Shown here piece by piece: positions 19,255-29,601 of a stretch of DNA of 64,000 nucleotides; within the stretch, counting starts at the first letter, position 1, and every line of letters begins with the position of its first letter. Source of the stretch: an uncultured Desulfuromonadales bacterium (lineage in GTDB: Bacteria; Desulfobacterota; Desulfuromonadia; Geobacterales; CAIOGM01). Made by a program: the position numbers and the translations under genes. Location: positions 1 to 64,000 of the forward strand of contig CAIYUY010000026.1 in assembly GCA_903929485.1 (NCBI GenBank). Reading direction: 5' to 3'. The notes beneath the pieces are model-generated. The model did not search any database. It was not told where the DNA came from and worked only from the letters and a program-made list of their open reading frames with translations.

Positions 19255-20981
19255 TACGCATCCTTGAACTGCATCTCGCAGAGCCTCCGGTACAGCCCCC
19301 CCTGAGCCAGCAGTCCGGTGTGAGTTCCCTGTTCCACAATTCTGCCGCCATCCAGCACCAGAATTTTATGAGCATGGAGAATAGTGGAAAGACGGTGGGC
19401 AATGACGAAGGTGGTCCGGTTGGTCATCAGGTTGTTCAGCGCCTTTTGCACCGTCTGCTCGCTCTCGGTGTCCAGGGCGCTGGTGGCCTCGTCCAGGATC
19501 AGAATCGGCGCATCCTTTAAAATGGCCCGGGCGATACAAACCCTCTGTCTCTGCCCGCCTGATAGCCTCACCCCACGGTCACCGATATTCGTGGCGTAGC
19601 CTTCCGGCAGGGTTGCGATAAACTCGTGGGCATAAGCGGCTCGAGCCGCGTCCTCCACCTCGCCGTCCGTTGCGCGGAAATTTCCATAGCGGATATTGTT
19701 GGCGATGGTGTCGTTGAAAAGCGTTATTTCCTGATCCACCAAGGCGATCTGCCTGACCAGATCCTCCATCCGGATGTTGCGAACATCCACCCCGTCGACG
19801 CGGATAACGCCGTCGGCCACATCATAGAACCGGCTGAGAAGCGAGACAAGGGTGCTCTTGCCGCTTCCCGATGGCCCCACCAACGCCACGATCTCTCCGG
19901 ACTTCGCCGCCAGGGAGATGGAGTTAAGAACCGGCTCATCATCATAGGCGAAGGAAACTCCGCAAAACTCCACGTCCCCCCGGGACCGCGGCAGGGGAAT
20001 CGCATCCGGGGCGTCCATAAGCTCGGGCTTTTCATCAATGATCTCAAAAATCCTGGCAGCGGCGCCGGAAGAGGTCTGGAGCGTATTGTAATAGTTATTG
20101 AGGCTCTTCACCGGTTTGTAAACAAGCGCCATGGCGGTGAGGAAGGAGAAGAACTCGGCGGCGGTGGTCGTCCCGTCCAGCACCATCTTCCCCCCCACCC
20201 AGATCACGGCTGAAATTCCCAGGGAGGTTATGAGTTCCGTAATCGGCGCCGATAGGGCGGCATACTTGATCCCCCTCCGGACAAAATGGTAGTAACCGCC
20301 CGTTGCAGCAGTGAATCTCCCGGTCTCCCAGCTCTCCAGGCCAAAAGATTTGACGACCTTTATTCCCGAAAAAGTTTCCTGAAGAATCGCAGCCACATCC
20401 CCCATCTTCTCCTGGCTTTCGGTGGAGAGGCGCTTGATCCGCTTGCCGAGCTTCTGCGCGAAAAATACGGAAACCGGTATGACGACGAAGGTAATCAGAG
20501 CCAGACGCCAGTTGCGATAAAAGATCACCGCAAGGAGGGAAACGGCGGAAAAACCGTCCCGACAAACCCCGGTAACCACGTTGGCGATCCCTCCCTGCAT
20601 CACCGCCACATCGCTAAGAATACGGGACATGAGCCCGCCGGTCGTCTGAGAGTGATAGAAGCGGAGCCCCAGCCGCATGCAGTTCCGGTACACATCGTTA
20701 CGGATATCCTGGACTGCCAGCTCCCCGGCGGTACGGATAAAATAATCATTGAGAAACCGGCAGATCGCCCGGACGCAAAAGATGAGAAAAACCGTCAGGG
20801 GAAGCAGGGTAAAGATGGTGAGGTCCTTGGTGGAAAAGATCTTCTTGAGAAGAGGTTCCACCAGATAGGCAAAGGCTCCATCCATGCTTCCCACGATAAT
20901 AGACGCCACCGTGGAGATAGCGATCCGCCACCAGTAGGGGCTGCTGTACTGGATAATCCTGCCAAACGTGGATTTAGTCAT
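19254..20981 (-). CDS. msbA: Lipid A export ABC transporter, ATP-binding/permease
   Basis: ABC TM + NBD: ALVGPSGSGKSTLVSLLSRFYD, RLSGGQRQRVCIARAILKDAPILILDEATSALD; start at MTKSTFGR. Confidence 0.92.
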   Translation of the reverse strand: MTKSTFGRIIQYSSPYWWRIAISTVASIIVGSMDGAFAYLVEPLLKKIFSTKDLTIFTLLPLTVFLIFCVRAICRFLNDYFIRTAGELAVQDIRNDVYRNCMRLGLRFYHSQTTGGLMSRILSDVAVMQGGIANVVTGVCRDGFSAVSLLAVIFYRNWRLALITFVVIPVSVFFAQKLGKRIKRLSTESQEKMGDVAAILQETFSGIKVVKSFGLESWETGRFTAATGGYYHFVRRGIKYAALSAPITELITSLGISAVIWVGGKMVLDGTTTAAEFFSFLTAMALVYKPVKSLNNYYNTLQTSSGAAARIFEIIDEKPELMDAPDAIPLPRSRGDVEFCGVSFAYDDEPVLNSISLAAKSGEIVALVGPSGSGKSTLVSLLSRFYDVADGVIRVDGVDVRNIRMEDLVRQIALVDQEITLFNDTIANNIRYGNFRATDGEVEDAARAAYAHEFIATLPEGYATNIGDRGVRLSGGQRQRVCIARAILKDAPILILDEATSALDTESEQTVQKALNNLMTNRTTFVIAHRLSTILHAHKILVLDGGRIVEQGTHTGLLAQGGLYRRLCEMQFKDA

Positions 20982-22131
20982 GCCGCGCCCGCCTTTCCAG
21001 CATGTTGACAGCCACCTCGGCCAACCGGGCCGAACAGCCGCCGTTCCCCAGTTTCGCTCTGACACCGGCAAGCTTTTCGCGAATTGCCACGCGATACGCC
21101 CCGTCATGGAGAATACGGCCGATTTCGGCGGCAATAGCCGCGGGTGTCGCCTCGTCCTGAATCAATTCCTTCACCACTCGCTCACCCGCCACGATATTAC
21201 AGATGCCGGCATGTTCAATCTTCACCAGTCGTCTGCCGATGGCATAGGTCACCGGGGAGACCCGGTAGATGATCACCATGGGGACAGTCATGAGCGCCAG
21301 CTCCAGCGTCACCGTGCCGGAGACGCTGATGACTGCGTCGCAGAGCTGCATGACATCGTAGGTTAGTCCCTGGATAATGGTGACATCCAGACCGGAGGAG
21401 CGGATAAGCGGAGCCAGCTCTTCCCGTTTGAAGCTGGGCGCCAGGGGGAGGACGAACTGAAGATCGGGATACTGCTCCCTGAGGAGCAAAGCGGAGTCGA
21501 TGATGACGGAGAAAAGGTTCTTCAGCTCACTCCTGCGGCTCCCCGGAAAAAGCCCAACGACACGACGGGAAGTATCCAGCCCGAAACGGCTAAAAGCTTC
21601 GTCCCTTGCCAGGGTCGGCCGCACGATATCCAGGAGCGGGTGCCCCACAAAGGTCACCGGCACCCCTACCCGCTGGTAGAGGGGGACCTCGAAGGGGAAG
21701 AGAACCGCCATATGATCCACGATCCGCGCCATCTTCTTAACCCGGCCGGGACGCCAAGCCCAGACCTGGGGACTGATATAAAAGAGGACCCTGATACCGA
21801 CTTTTCTGGCCGCCGCCGCCAGGAGCTGATTAAACTCCTGATAGTCGATGAGAATCAGGAGCTCGGGACGGCGGATCTTGAACTGTTTTTTAAGCAGTAG
21901 ATAAGCACGCCGGATGGTTCCGGCATGGGCAAGGATCTCCACCAAACCGAACACCGCCATATCGTCGGCGTCGACCAGGGTTTCAACCCCCTCCCCCCGC
22001 ATAAGATCGCCTCCCATGCCGAAAAATTCGGCGGAAGGAAGTCGACGACGAATCTCCGCGGTGAGCCAGGCGCCGTACTTATCTCCGGACGCCTCGCCGG
22101 CAATGATCATGATCCGCGAATTCTGCGTCAT
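20974..22131 (-). CDS. lpxB: Lipid-A-disaccharide synthase
   Basis: IMIIAGEASGDKYGAWL, FYISPQVWAWRPGRVKKMAR, VFPFEVPLYQ-type region, FVGHPLLD. Confidence 0.94.
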   Translation of the reverse strand: MTQNSRIMIIAGEASGDKYGAWLTAEIRRRLPSAEFFGMGGDLMRGEGVETLVDADDMAVFGLVEILAHAGTIRRAYLLLKKQFKIRRPELLILIDYQEFNQLLAAAARKVGIRVLFYISPQVWAWRPGRVKKMARIVDHMAVLFPFEVPLYQRVGVPVTFVGHPLLDIVRPTLARDEAFSRFGLDTSRRVVGLFPGSRRSELKNLFSVIIDSALLLREQYPDLQFVLPLAPSFKREELAPLIRSSGLDVTIIQGLTYDVMQLCDAVISVSGTVTLELALMTVPMVIIYRVSPVTYAIGRRLVKIEHAGICNIVAGERVVKELIQDEATPAAIAAEIGRILHDGAYRVAIREKLAGVRAKLGNGGCSARLAEVAVNMLERRARHD

Positions 22132-22168
22132 GGGAGAAACTCCAGGCGGCATGCCGCGCCCGATACAC

Positions 22169-22311
22169 GTAGGGGCGACGCATGCGTCGCCCGATATGTC
22201 GCCCGATATGTCGCCCGATATGTCGTCCGATATGTCGTCCGATATGTCGTCCGATATGTCGTCCGATATGTCGTCCGATACACGTAGGGGCGACGCATGC
22301 GTCGCCCCTAC
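22169..22311. repeat. 12-bp tandem array (GATATGTCGYCC x7, 22193-22276) bracketed by palindromes GTAGGGGCGACGCATGCGTCGCCC(CTAC)
   Basis: Units 1-2 end GCCC, units 3-7 end GTCC; flanks 22169-22192 (truncated) and 22284-22311 (complete 28 bp). Confidence 0.95.
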
Positions 22312-22346
22312 CCCCGCATTGGGTGAAGAGTAACTGACTCGGGGAG

Positions 22347-23123
22347 TCAGCGGCAGATTCCCCGCTGGGCGCTCTCGATGAACCGGATGAACCTGACCAC
22401 TTCGGGAAGTTGCAGAACCTCGGACTTCATCCGCTCCACCGCTTCCTTCAGCTTCAGCTCCGAGGTGAGCAACCGGTAGGCTTTTTTGAGTTCGCTGATC
22501 GTTTCGTCAGCGGCGCCACGCCGTTTAAGGCCGATGAGATTGAGCCCCCGAAGGGCGGCATCCCGCTTCTCTTCGGTGGCGGCGATGGTATAGGGAGGGA
22601 CATCACGCCCCACCATGGTCCCGCCGCCGATCATGGCATGACAACCGATACGGGAAAACTGATGGATAGCACAGAGCCCACCGATGATGGCGTACTCCTC
22701 TACCGATACATGGCCGGCCAGGGTGGCGCAGTTGGCCATGACTACCCCATTGCTCACGTGGCAGTCATGGGCCACATGGGAATATGCCATGAAAAGGTTA
22801 TCATCACCCACCGTGGTCTCTCCACCGCCGGTTACGGTTCCCAGATGCAGGGTGGCGAATTCACGGATAGTGTTCCTATTTCCGATCCTGAGCCGGGTCT
22901 CTTCACCTCTGTACTTCAGATCCTGGGGAATGGCTCCCACTGAGGCCATCTGAAAAATCCGGTTATCTTCACCAATCTCCGTCCACCCCTCCACCACCGC
23001 GTGGGGGCCGACAGTGGTCCCGCGGCCGATCCTCACATGGGGGCCGATAACGGCATAGGGACCGATCTCCAGTTCTTCGGCCAGTTCCGCGCCGGGATAG
23101 ATGACTGCTGTCGGATGTATCAT
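22347..23123 (-). CDS. lpxA: UDP-N-acetylglucosamine acyltransferase
   Basis: MIHPTAVIYPGAELAEELEIGPYAVIGPHVRIG, hexapeptide repeats. Confidence 0.95.
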   Translation of the reverse strand: MIHPTAVIYPGAELAEELEIGPYAVIGPHVRIGRGTTVGPHAVVEGWTEIGEDNRIFQMASVGAIPQDLKYRGEETRLRIGNRNTIREFATLHLGTVTGGGETTVGDDNLFMAYSHVAHDCHVSNGVVMANCATLAGHVSVEEYAIIGGLCAIHQFSRIGCHAMIGGGTMVGRDVPPYTIAATEEKRDAALRGLNLIGLKRRGAADETISELKKAYRLLTSELKLKEAVERMKSEVLQLPEVVRFIRFIESAQRGICR

Positions 23124-23132
23124 GTTTTCTCC

Positions 23133-23597
23133 TTACTGCCTGTCCATGGCCGCGAAGGTCGCCTTCAGATCCGCCTCTGCCGCCGTCTTGCCATCCACCG
23201 TAGCCTTGCCGTGGAAACACCAGATCCCCCGCTTGCAGGCGGTGGCGGTCATCTCTATGAGAAGCTGGTCTCCCGGACGAACCGGCTTGCGGAACTTGGC
23301 GTTATCGATGGTGGCAAAGTAGCAGACCTTCTTCTTGACCTCGTCGCTGGAGGCCAGATAGGCGAGGATTCCCCCAACCTGAGCCATTCCCTCTATAATA
23401 AGTACTCCGGGCATGATGGGGTGTCCGGGAAAGTGCCCCTGGAAAAAAGGCTCGTTAATGGTCACGTTCTTGAGCCCCACGATCCTGACCCCCGGTTCGT
23501 ACTCCACCACTCGATCCACGAGCAGAAAAGGGTAACGGTGCGGCAGGATACTCATAACCTGGCCGATATCCATGATGGTCTCTAGTTTGTTTTCCAT
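23133..23597 (-). CDS. fabZ: 3-hydroxyacyl-ACP dehydratase FabZ
   Basis: [46 protein letters not shown]. Confidence 0.96.
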   Translation of the reverse strand: MENKLETIMDIGQVMSILPHRYPFLLVDRVVEYEPGVRIVGLKNVTINEPFFQGHFPGHPIMPGVLIIEGMAQVGGILAYLASSDEVKKKVCYFATIDNAKFRKPVRPGDQLLIEMTATACKRGIWCFHGKATVDGKTAAEADLKATFAAMDRQ

Positions 23598-23598
23598 A

Positions 23599-24654
23599 TC
23601 AATCCTCCTTTGACGCCGGAAGCAGTGCTTCCAGCTCCTTGAACCGTTTTTCCAACGCCATGATCTTCCTGCGCATCTCCGGAATCTTGGGGGCGATCAT
23701 GGCAGCCTTGAGCCACTGTTTGTGCGGCATGGCGGGATACCCCGAATAGACCTGTCCGGCGGGGATGTCGCCATGGATGCCCGACTTGGCCCCCACCATG
23801 ACTCGATCTCCGATCTCCAGGTGTCCGGCCACCCCCACCTGACCGCCAAGAGTCACATATTCCCCCAGCCTGGTGCTGCCGGAGACCCCCACCTGGGAGA
23901 CGATAACAGTATGGGCGCCGATAATGCAGTTGTGTGCAATCTGAACCAGATTATCGATTTTAGCCCCTCGCTTGATCAGCGTAACTCCCAGAGCCGCCCG
24001 ATCAATGGTGGTATTAGCCCCGATCTCCACATCATCCTCAATGACAACAATCCCCACTTGGGGGATTTTAAAGTGATCGGCGCCGTCCAGGGCGTACCCA
24101 AAACCGTCGCTCCCCACCACGGTGCCGTTGTGAATGGTGACCCCACTGCCGATACGGCATCTTTCCCGAACGCTCACATTGGCATGAAGCACCGTATCGG
24201 AACCAACCTCCGCCCCTTCATAGAGAGCCACTCCCGGAAAGAGAACCACCCGGTCTCCCAGCTTCACTCCATCCCCCACATAAGCGCCGGGATAAACGGT
24301 TACATCCGTCCCCAGTGACACCCTCTCACCCAAAAAAGCCCCCGGCATGATCCCCTTGACCTGGAGAGGATGAACATGAAACAGGGTGACCAGTTTGGCG
24401 AAGCCAAGATACGGATTGGCCAGATAGATGACGTTTCTGCCATGGCTCTCCCCACCCGGAGGGAGAATCACTGCTCCCGCCTGAGTGGTCGCCACCTTGG
24501 CGGCATATTTGTGATTGGCAAGGAAGGAAATATGACATCCCCGCGCATCGTCCAGCCCTGCAACCCCGGTGAGAGTCACCGAACCGTCACCACCAAGTTT
24601 TCCGCCAAGATACTCCGCAAGCTCACTGAGAGTTTTTTCCACGTGACACCTCAT
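23599..24654 (-). CDS. lpxD: UDP-3-O-acylglucosamine N-acyltransferase
   Basis: [47 protein letters not shown]. Confidence 0.95.
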   Translation of the reverse strand: MRCHVEKTLSELAEYLGGKLGGDGSVTLTGVAGLDDARGCHISFLANHKYAAKVATTQAGAVILPPGGESHGRNVIYLANPYLGFAKLVTLFHVHPLQVKGIMPGAFLGERVSLGTDVTVYPGAYVGDGVKLGDRVVLFPGVALYEGAEVGSDTVLHANVSVRERCRIGSGVTIHNGTVVGSDGFGYALDGADHFKIPQVGIVVIEDDVEIGANTTIDRAALGVTLIKRGAKIDNLVQIAHNCIIGAHTVIVSQVGVSGSTRLGEYVTLGGQVGVAGHLEIGDRVMVGAKSGIHGDIPAGQVYSGYPAMPHKQWLKAAMIAPKIPEMRRKIMALEKRFKELEALLPASKED

Positions 24655-24666
24655 TGATCCAACGAG

Positions 24667-25194
24667 CTACTTCTTTCTCGAGCCATTGAACTGCTTCACC
24701 AGGATCTCGGTGAGATCGATCTTCTCATCAAAGAAGATGATGCCGTCACTCCCTGTGCGGGCAAAGATCAGGGTGAAGCCGTTCTTGCGACCATACTCCT
24801 GAACCACTTTTTCAAAAGACTCCAGGATTTTCTTGGTCAGTTCCTCGTCTTTTCCCTGAAGTTCATCCTGGGCGTCTTTGGTGAACCGCTGAAAGTCCTT
24901 GAGCTTGGCGGAATACTCCTTCTCCTTTTCCCCCTTTTTACTCTCCGACAGAATCACCCCCTGACGCTCCAGGTCGTCCTTAAGCTTTTTCAGCTCTTCC
25001 TGCTTGGTATTGATCTCATCCTGATACCTCTTGACCTTCCCGGAAAGCTGCTCCTTGGCCTCTTTGCCGGCTTCGGAAAGATTCAGGGACTTCTGGACAT
25101 CCACATAGCCGAACTTCGTCTCGGCAAAGCAGATTCCGGCGGCAGTTGTCAGGGTCAAAAGGACGGTCATGCAACTGGTGACGATTCGCTTCAT
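24667..25194 (-). CDS. OmpH/Skp family periplasmic chaperone
   Basis: Signal peptide, KFGYVDVQKSLNLSEAGKEAKEQL, coiled-coil. Confidence 0.88.
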   Translation of the reverse strand: MKRIVTSCMTVLLTLTTAAGICFAETKFGYVDVQKSLNLSEAGKEAKEQLSGKVKRYQDEINTKQEELKKLKDDLERQGVILSESKKGEKEKEYSAKLKDFQRFTKDAQDELQGKDEELTKKILESFEKVVQEYGRKNGFTLIFARTGSDGIIFFDEKIDLTEILVKQFNGSRKK

Positions 25195-25232
25195 GATTCT
25201 CTTTCTCCTTAGTGTAATATAAATAGTGACGG

Positions 25233-27593
25233 TTAAAAAAAACCGCCCATGGAAAATTCCAGTTTACCGCTTGCCTTGTCAATCCCGGTGCGAGGGTTGA
25301 GGGGGATACCGTATTCCAGTCGGAGCGGTCCCATGGGAGACAACCAGCGGACCCCCCCACCATAACTTGTGAGAAACCGGGAAAAGAATTGCTGATCACG
25401 GCCATCGGGAGTCTGACCCCAGGCATACCCCGCATCGTAGAAAACAACTCCCTTGAGCCCGGCGTCCTTGACCAAGGGGAAAACGGTTTCCAGGTTGAAG
25501 ACCCCCTCCTTGACGCCGCCAAGGTAGTTGGTGCCGGTTTGGCCGTAAACACCGGTAATCGGGTCGATCTGTCCCAACGGTGTGGTGGGGGAGACGGAAC
25601 GTGTATCATAGCCGCGCACGGTATTGATTCCCCCCACGAAGAACCGATCCTGCTGATAGATTTCCCGTCCCAGGCTCTGCATGTAACCGAGAATCCCTCT
25701 TGCCGAGCCGACAACGTTCCAAAAAAGCGGTTGATAATATTTTGCCTCACCGGTGTAGCGAAGATACCTGGTTGTCCCCCCAAGCCCGGCAAATTCCGCG
25801 GACAATGATGAGGTCAACCCTTTGGTGGGGTCGGGACGATAGTCGGTGACATTGAGAGTAATGCTTCCCATGACGGAACTGGTGGTCGCGTTGGGGACGA
25901 GCTGTCCCGATGTCACAAGGGTCTGATCGACGATACCGTAGATCTCGGTTTTGACCAGTTTGTACAGCCAGTAGCTGCTCAGGTCATCCGTGATGGCATA
26001 ACCACCCTTGATATCGCCGCCGGTATCTCTCTGGCTGTAATTGGTCCAGTCTCTCTGGGTACGATAGATATCCCCTCCCAGAGTCCAGCGGGTGTCCAGG
26101 AAAAATGGATCGGTAACACCGATGTTGTAAGTCTGGGAACGCCCCCCCAAAGAAGCGGCAAGGTTGGCCTTGAGCCCCAGTCCCAGGAAGTTGGACTGAG
26201 AAACAGACCCCTGGCCGACTATCCCGTCCACCGAACTATAACCGGCGCCGAAACTAAAGGTTCCGGTAGGTTTTTCCTTAACCTCAACGTTAATGTTCAT
26301 CTTCTTCTCGTCACTTCCAGCCACCGTGGCGAGGTTGGCCTCCTCGAAGAAACCGAGATTCATCAGGTTCTGCTTGCTCCTCTTGAGACCGGCGCCACTG
26401 GAAAGCTCTCCTTCGGCCAGACGCATCTCGCGACGAATAACCTTGTCACGAGTCTTGCCGTTCCCGGAGATAGTAATCCGGTCGATGTAGATCTTTTCTC
26501 CCTTTTCCATGTCAAAGGTAAGGTCGATGCTCTTTTCCGTGGCATTCATCTTGGTCAGAGGGGTGATATTGGCAAAGGCATACCCCTTGTCACCGAAGGA
26601 ATCGGTAAGGGTGAAGACATCGGCCCGGAGCTTACTCCGACTAAAGATCTCACCGGGGACGGTCTGGAGCTTTCCCTTAATTGCGGGAAGATCATCGGGC
26701 ATGTCACCCTTGAAGTTCACACTCCCGGCGCGATACTGATCCCCCTCGGTGATGCCGATGGCCACCACGAGTCCGCTCTTGTCATCCAGGAGCCTGACTT
26801 TCGGTTCTCCCACCTTCACATTGGCATAACCGTTGTTCATGTAAAGGTCGGCGATAAGGTTACCGTCATTTTTCAGAAGCTCTTCTTTATAGGTTCCGGC
26901 TCCGGTAAGCCAGGAGAGAAACCATTTTTCCTTGGTCTCCATGACCTTCTTGAGCTGCTTCACCGTATAGGCCGCGGCTCCGGTGAAGGAGATATCCGTG
27001 ATATAAACTTTATCCCCTTCATTAATTGTGAACAGGAGCTTCACGTCCGCCGGAGCCGGTTGCGTCATGACGGTAGCCACCTCGGCCAGATAATAACCGT
27101 CATCGGCATAGAGCTTCTTGATCTTCTTGATGCTGAGAGCCACGTCACGGGGGGTATACACCACTCCGCTCTTGACGGCAAGAACCTCCCTGATTTTCTC
27201 GGTTGAGAGTTCCTTGTTTCCCTTGAACTCTATCTCCCGGACGTAGGGCTTTTCCTGAACGTTGAAAAGGAGCCTGACCCCATCCGGAACACGCTCCGTG
27301 GCTGCGTTAACATCCTGGAAGAATCCCAGACGATAGATGGCGCGTACGTCGGCGTCGATGCGTGCGAGATCCACCGTGTCACCTTTTTTCGTAGTGACCA
27401 CATTGAGAACCGCCGCGGGTTCCACCCTGGCGGCGCCGAGCACGATCACTTCCGTGACCGTAGACTCCCCCCCGGCAAATGCCGCCGACGGGCCGATGAG
27501 AAGAGAGAGGAGCACCAGCAGGGTAACTCCACCGTTCAGAACCTGTATGAATCTCACTGCGACCTCACATACACGCTGTAGGTAAAACGACAT
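25233..27593 (-). CDS. bamA: Outer membrane protein assembly factor BamA
   Basis: POTRA repeats, FFVGGINTVRGYDTRSVSP, LGPLRLEYG-type C-terminal barrel ending in F. Confidence 0.94.
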   Translation of the reverse strand: MSFYLQRVCEVAVRFIQVLNGGVTLLVLLSLLIGPSAAFAGGESTVTEVIVLGAARVEPAAVLNVVTTKKGDTVDLARIDADVRAIYRLGFFQDVNAATERVPDGVRLLFNVQEKPYVREIEFKGNKELSTEKIREVLAVKSGVVYTPRDVALSIKKIKKLYADDGYYLAEVATVMTQPAPADVKLLFTINEGDKVYITDISFTGAAAYTVKQLKKVMETKEKWFLSWLTGAGTYKEELLKNDGNLIADLYMNNGYANVKVGEPKVRLLDDKSGLVVAIGITEGDQYRAGSVNFKGDMPDDLPAIKGKLQTVPGEIFSRSKLRADVFTLTDSFGDKGYAFANITPLTKMNATEKSIDLTFDMEKGEKIYIDRITISGNGKTRDKVIRREMRLAEGELSSGAGLKRSKQNLMNLGFFEEANLATVAGSDEKKMNINVEVKEKPTGTFSFGAGYSSVDGIVGQGSVSQSNFLGLGLKANLAASLGGRSQTYNIGVTDPFFLDTRWTLGGDIYRTQRDWTNYSQRDTGGDIKGGYAITDDLSSYWLYKLVKTEIYGIVDQTLVTSGQLVPNATTSSVMGSITLNVTDYRPDPTKGLTSSLSAEFAGLGGTTRYLRYTGEAKYYQPLFWNVVGSARGILGYMQSLGREIYQQDRFFVGGINTVRGYDTRSVSPTTPLGQIDPITGVYGQTGTNYLGGVKEGVFNLETVFPLVKDAGLKGVVFYDAGYAWGQTPDGRDQQFFSRFLTSYGGGVRWLSPMGPLRLEYGIPLNPRTGIDKASGKLEFSMGGFF

Positions 27594-28264
27594 CAGGATA
27601 CCCGCCCATCTTCCAGCTGAATGATCTTCCCCATGCCGGCGGCAAACCGCTCATTGTGCGTAACAATAATGAGAGTCAGACCAAGCTCGTCATGGAGTTG
27701 ACGGAGGAGATCATGAACCTCGTCGCTGCTTCTTCGGTCAAGATTGCCCGTGGGCTCATCGGCCAAAAGAAGCGCCGGGGAAAGAAAGAGCGCCCGGGCA
27801 ATGGCCACCCGTTGCTGCTCGCCGCCGGAAAGCTCCGTCGGTCGGTGGGTCAGGCGGTGCCCCAACCCAACTTTCCTGAGGAGCTCTTCCGCCATCGGCT
27901 CCAGCTCCCGCCGCTTCCGCCGGTTGATGAGCCCCGGCATCATAACGTTCTCCAGGGCGGTAAACTCCGGGAGGAGGTGATGAAACTGAAAAACGAAACC
28001 GATGGTCCGATTCCTGAAGGTTGCCAGGGCTGCTTCCCCCCTGGAAAATATTTCCTCATCCCGGAAGAGAAGCGTCCCCCCCGTGGGAAGATCCAGAGTC
28101 CCCATGATATGGAGGAGTGTCGTCTTCCCCGCCCCTGAGCTCCCCACCAAGGCGATGGTCTCCCCGGCGGCCACATTCATGGTGATCCCCTTGAGAACCT
28201 CCACCCTCCCCTGGCCGGCGCCATAGGATTTCCGGACGTCCCGGAGTTCCAGAAGGTTACTCAT
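27593..28264 (-). CDS. lolD: Lipoprotein-releasing ABC transporter ATP-binding protein LolD
   Basis: [58 protein letters not shown]. Confidence 0.9.
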   Translation of the reverse strand: MSNLLELRDVRKSYGAGQGRVEVLKGITMNVAAGETIALVGSSGAGKTTLLHIMGTLDLPTGGTLLFRDEEIFSRGEAALATFRNRTIGFVFQFHHLLPEFTALENVMMPGLINRRKRRELEPMAEELLRKVGLGHRLTHRPTELSGGEQQRVAIARALFLSPALLLADEPTGNLDRRSSDEVHDLLRQLHDELGLTLIIVTHNERFAAGMGKIIQLEDGRVS

Positions 28265-29516
28265 AACGAAGCGCCTGTGCCGGCGGTAATCGGGAAGCCT
28301 GCCACGAAGGATACAGGGTCGCCAGAAAGGAGATAAGAATCGCCGTGATGGAGATAAGCGCCACATCTCCCGCTATCACCCGCGACGGGAAATGGTCAAG
28401 ATAATAGACATCCTTACTGAAAAACTGAAGGCCGGTGATGGTCTGGATGATGTTCACGATACTCTCCAGGTTCAGGGCAATGACCAGTCCCCCCAGAACA
28501 CCGAAGAACGTGCCGATGACGCCGACCACAACCCCTTCCAGCACAAAAATCTTCATGATGGATAACCCCGTCCCCCCCATGGACTTAAGGATGGCGATAT
28601 CCTTGCTCTTCTCCATCACCACCATAAAAAGGGTGGAGGCGATGCCGAAGGCCGCCACCAGGACGATGAGGGTCAGAATGATGAACATGACCATCTTCTC
28701 CGTCTTGAGGGCAAAGAGGATGTTCTTATTCATCTGCATCCAGTCCCGGGCATAATAAGGGTATCCCAGGGTCCGGTTAATCTCCTTGGAAATCAGCCCG
28801 GTCCCATAGACATCCGCAACCCTGAGTTGTATTCCGGTGACCGCGTCTCCCAGGGAAAGGAACGCCTGCGCTTCCCTTATCCCCACATAGGCCAGCGTCG
28901 AATCATATTCGAACATCCCCGTGTTGAAGAGACCCACCACCCGAAACGGTTTCATCTTGGGGATCATTCCCAGGGGGGTCAGGGTACCCAAGGGGGAGAT
29001 AACACTCACCTTATCTCCCACGGTCAGGTTCAGGTTCTTCGCCAGCTCCCTGCCGATGATGATACCCGGTTCGGCCCCCTTCACCGGTCCCGACGATTCC
29101 AGTCCCGCCAAGGTTCCTTCCACCAGGGATTTCTGAAAGTTTGTCACCTTGGCGTCGCTTTTGGGGTCCATCCCCCGCAAGACTACCCCGGAGACGTTTT
29201 TGCCGCTGGAAAGCATGACCTGGCTGTAGATGAACGGAGTCGCCGCCGTCACGCCGGGGATTCCACGCAACCGCGCCATGACTCCGGGATAATCTTCCAT
29301 GGTCCCGCTGCTCTTCAGAACGACGATATGAGCATTGGTTCCCAGAATCTTCTCCTTCAGATCCTCCTCGAACCCGGTCATCACCGCAAGAACGATGATA
29401 AGGGCCATGACCCCCAACGCCACACCCGAGGTGGAGATAAAGGTAATGATGGAGATAAAGGCGGATCTTTTCTTGGCCCGCAAGTAGCGCAAGGCGACGA
29501 ACAGCTCGTAGGTCAT
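28257..29516 (-). CDS. Lipoprotein-releasing ABC transporter permease (LolC/LolE)
   Basis: [47 protein letters not shown]. Confidence 0.92.
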   Translation of the reverse strand: MTYELFVALRYLRAKKRSAFISIITFISTSGVALGVMALIIVLAVMTGFEEDLKEKILGTNAHIVVLKSSGTMEDYPGVMARLRGIPGVTAATPFIYSQVMLSSGKNVSGVVLRGMDPKSDAKVTNFQKSLVEGTLAGLESSGPVKGAEPGIIIGRELAKNLNLTVGDKVSVISPLGTLTPLGMIPKMKPFRVVGLFNTGMFEYDSTLAYVGIREAQAFLSLGDAVTGIQLRVADVYGTGLISKEINRTLGYPYYARDWMQMNKNILFALKTEKMVMFIILTLIVLVAAFGIASTLFMVVMEKSKDIAILKSMGGTGLSIMKIFVLEGVVVGVIGTFFGVLGGLVIALNLESIVNIIQTITGLQFFSKDVYYLDHFPSRVIAGDVALISITAILISFLATLYPSWQASRLPPAQALRYE

Positions 29517-29529
29517 ATGTTTATAAACT

Positions 29530-29595
29530 GTTCTAGGTTCTAGGTTCTAGGTTCTAGGTTATGAAACGTAGAACGCAGAACGTAGAACATAGAAC
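29530..29595. repeat. Inverted heptamer arrays (GTTCTAG)4 / (GTAGAAC-type)4 with a very short spacer and no gene inside
   Basis: gttctaggttctaggttctaggttctaggtt-atga-aacgtagaacgcagaacgtagaacatagaac. Confidence 0.9.
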
Positions 29596-29601
29596 CGTTC
29601 C

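Noticed and set aside
22193-22276. Possible CRISPR array
   Set aside because: 12-bp units are contiguous with no unique spacers
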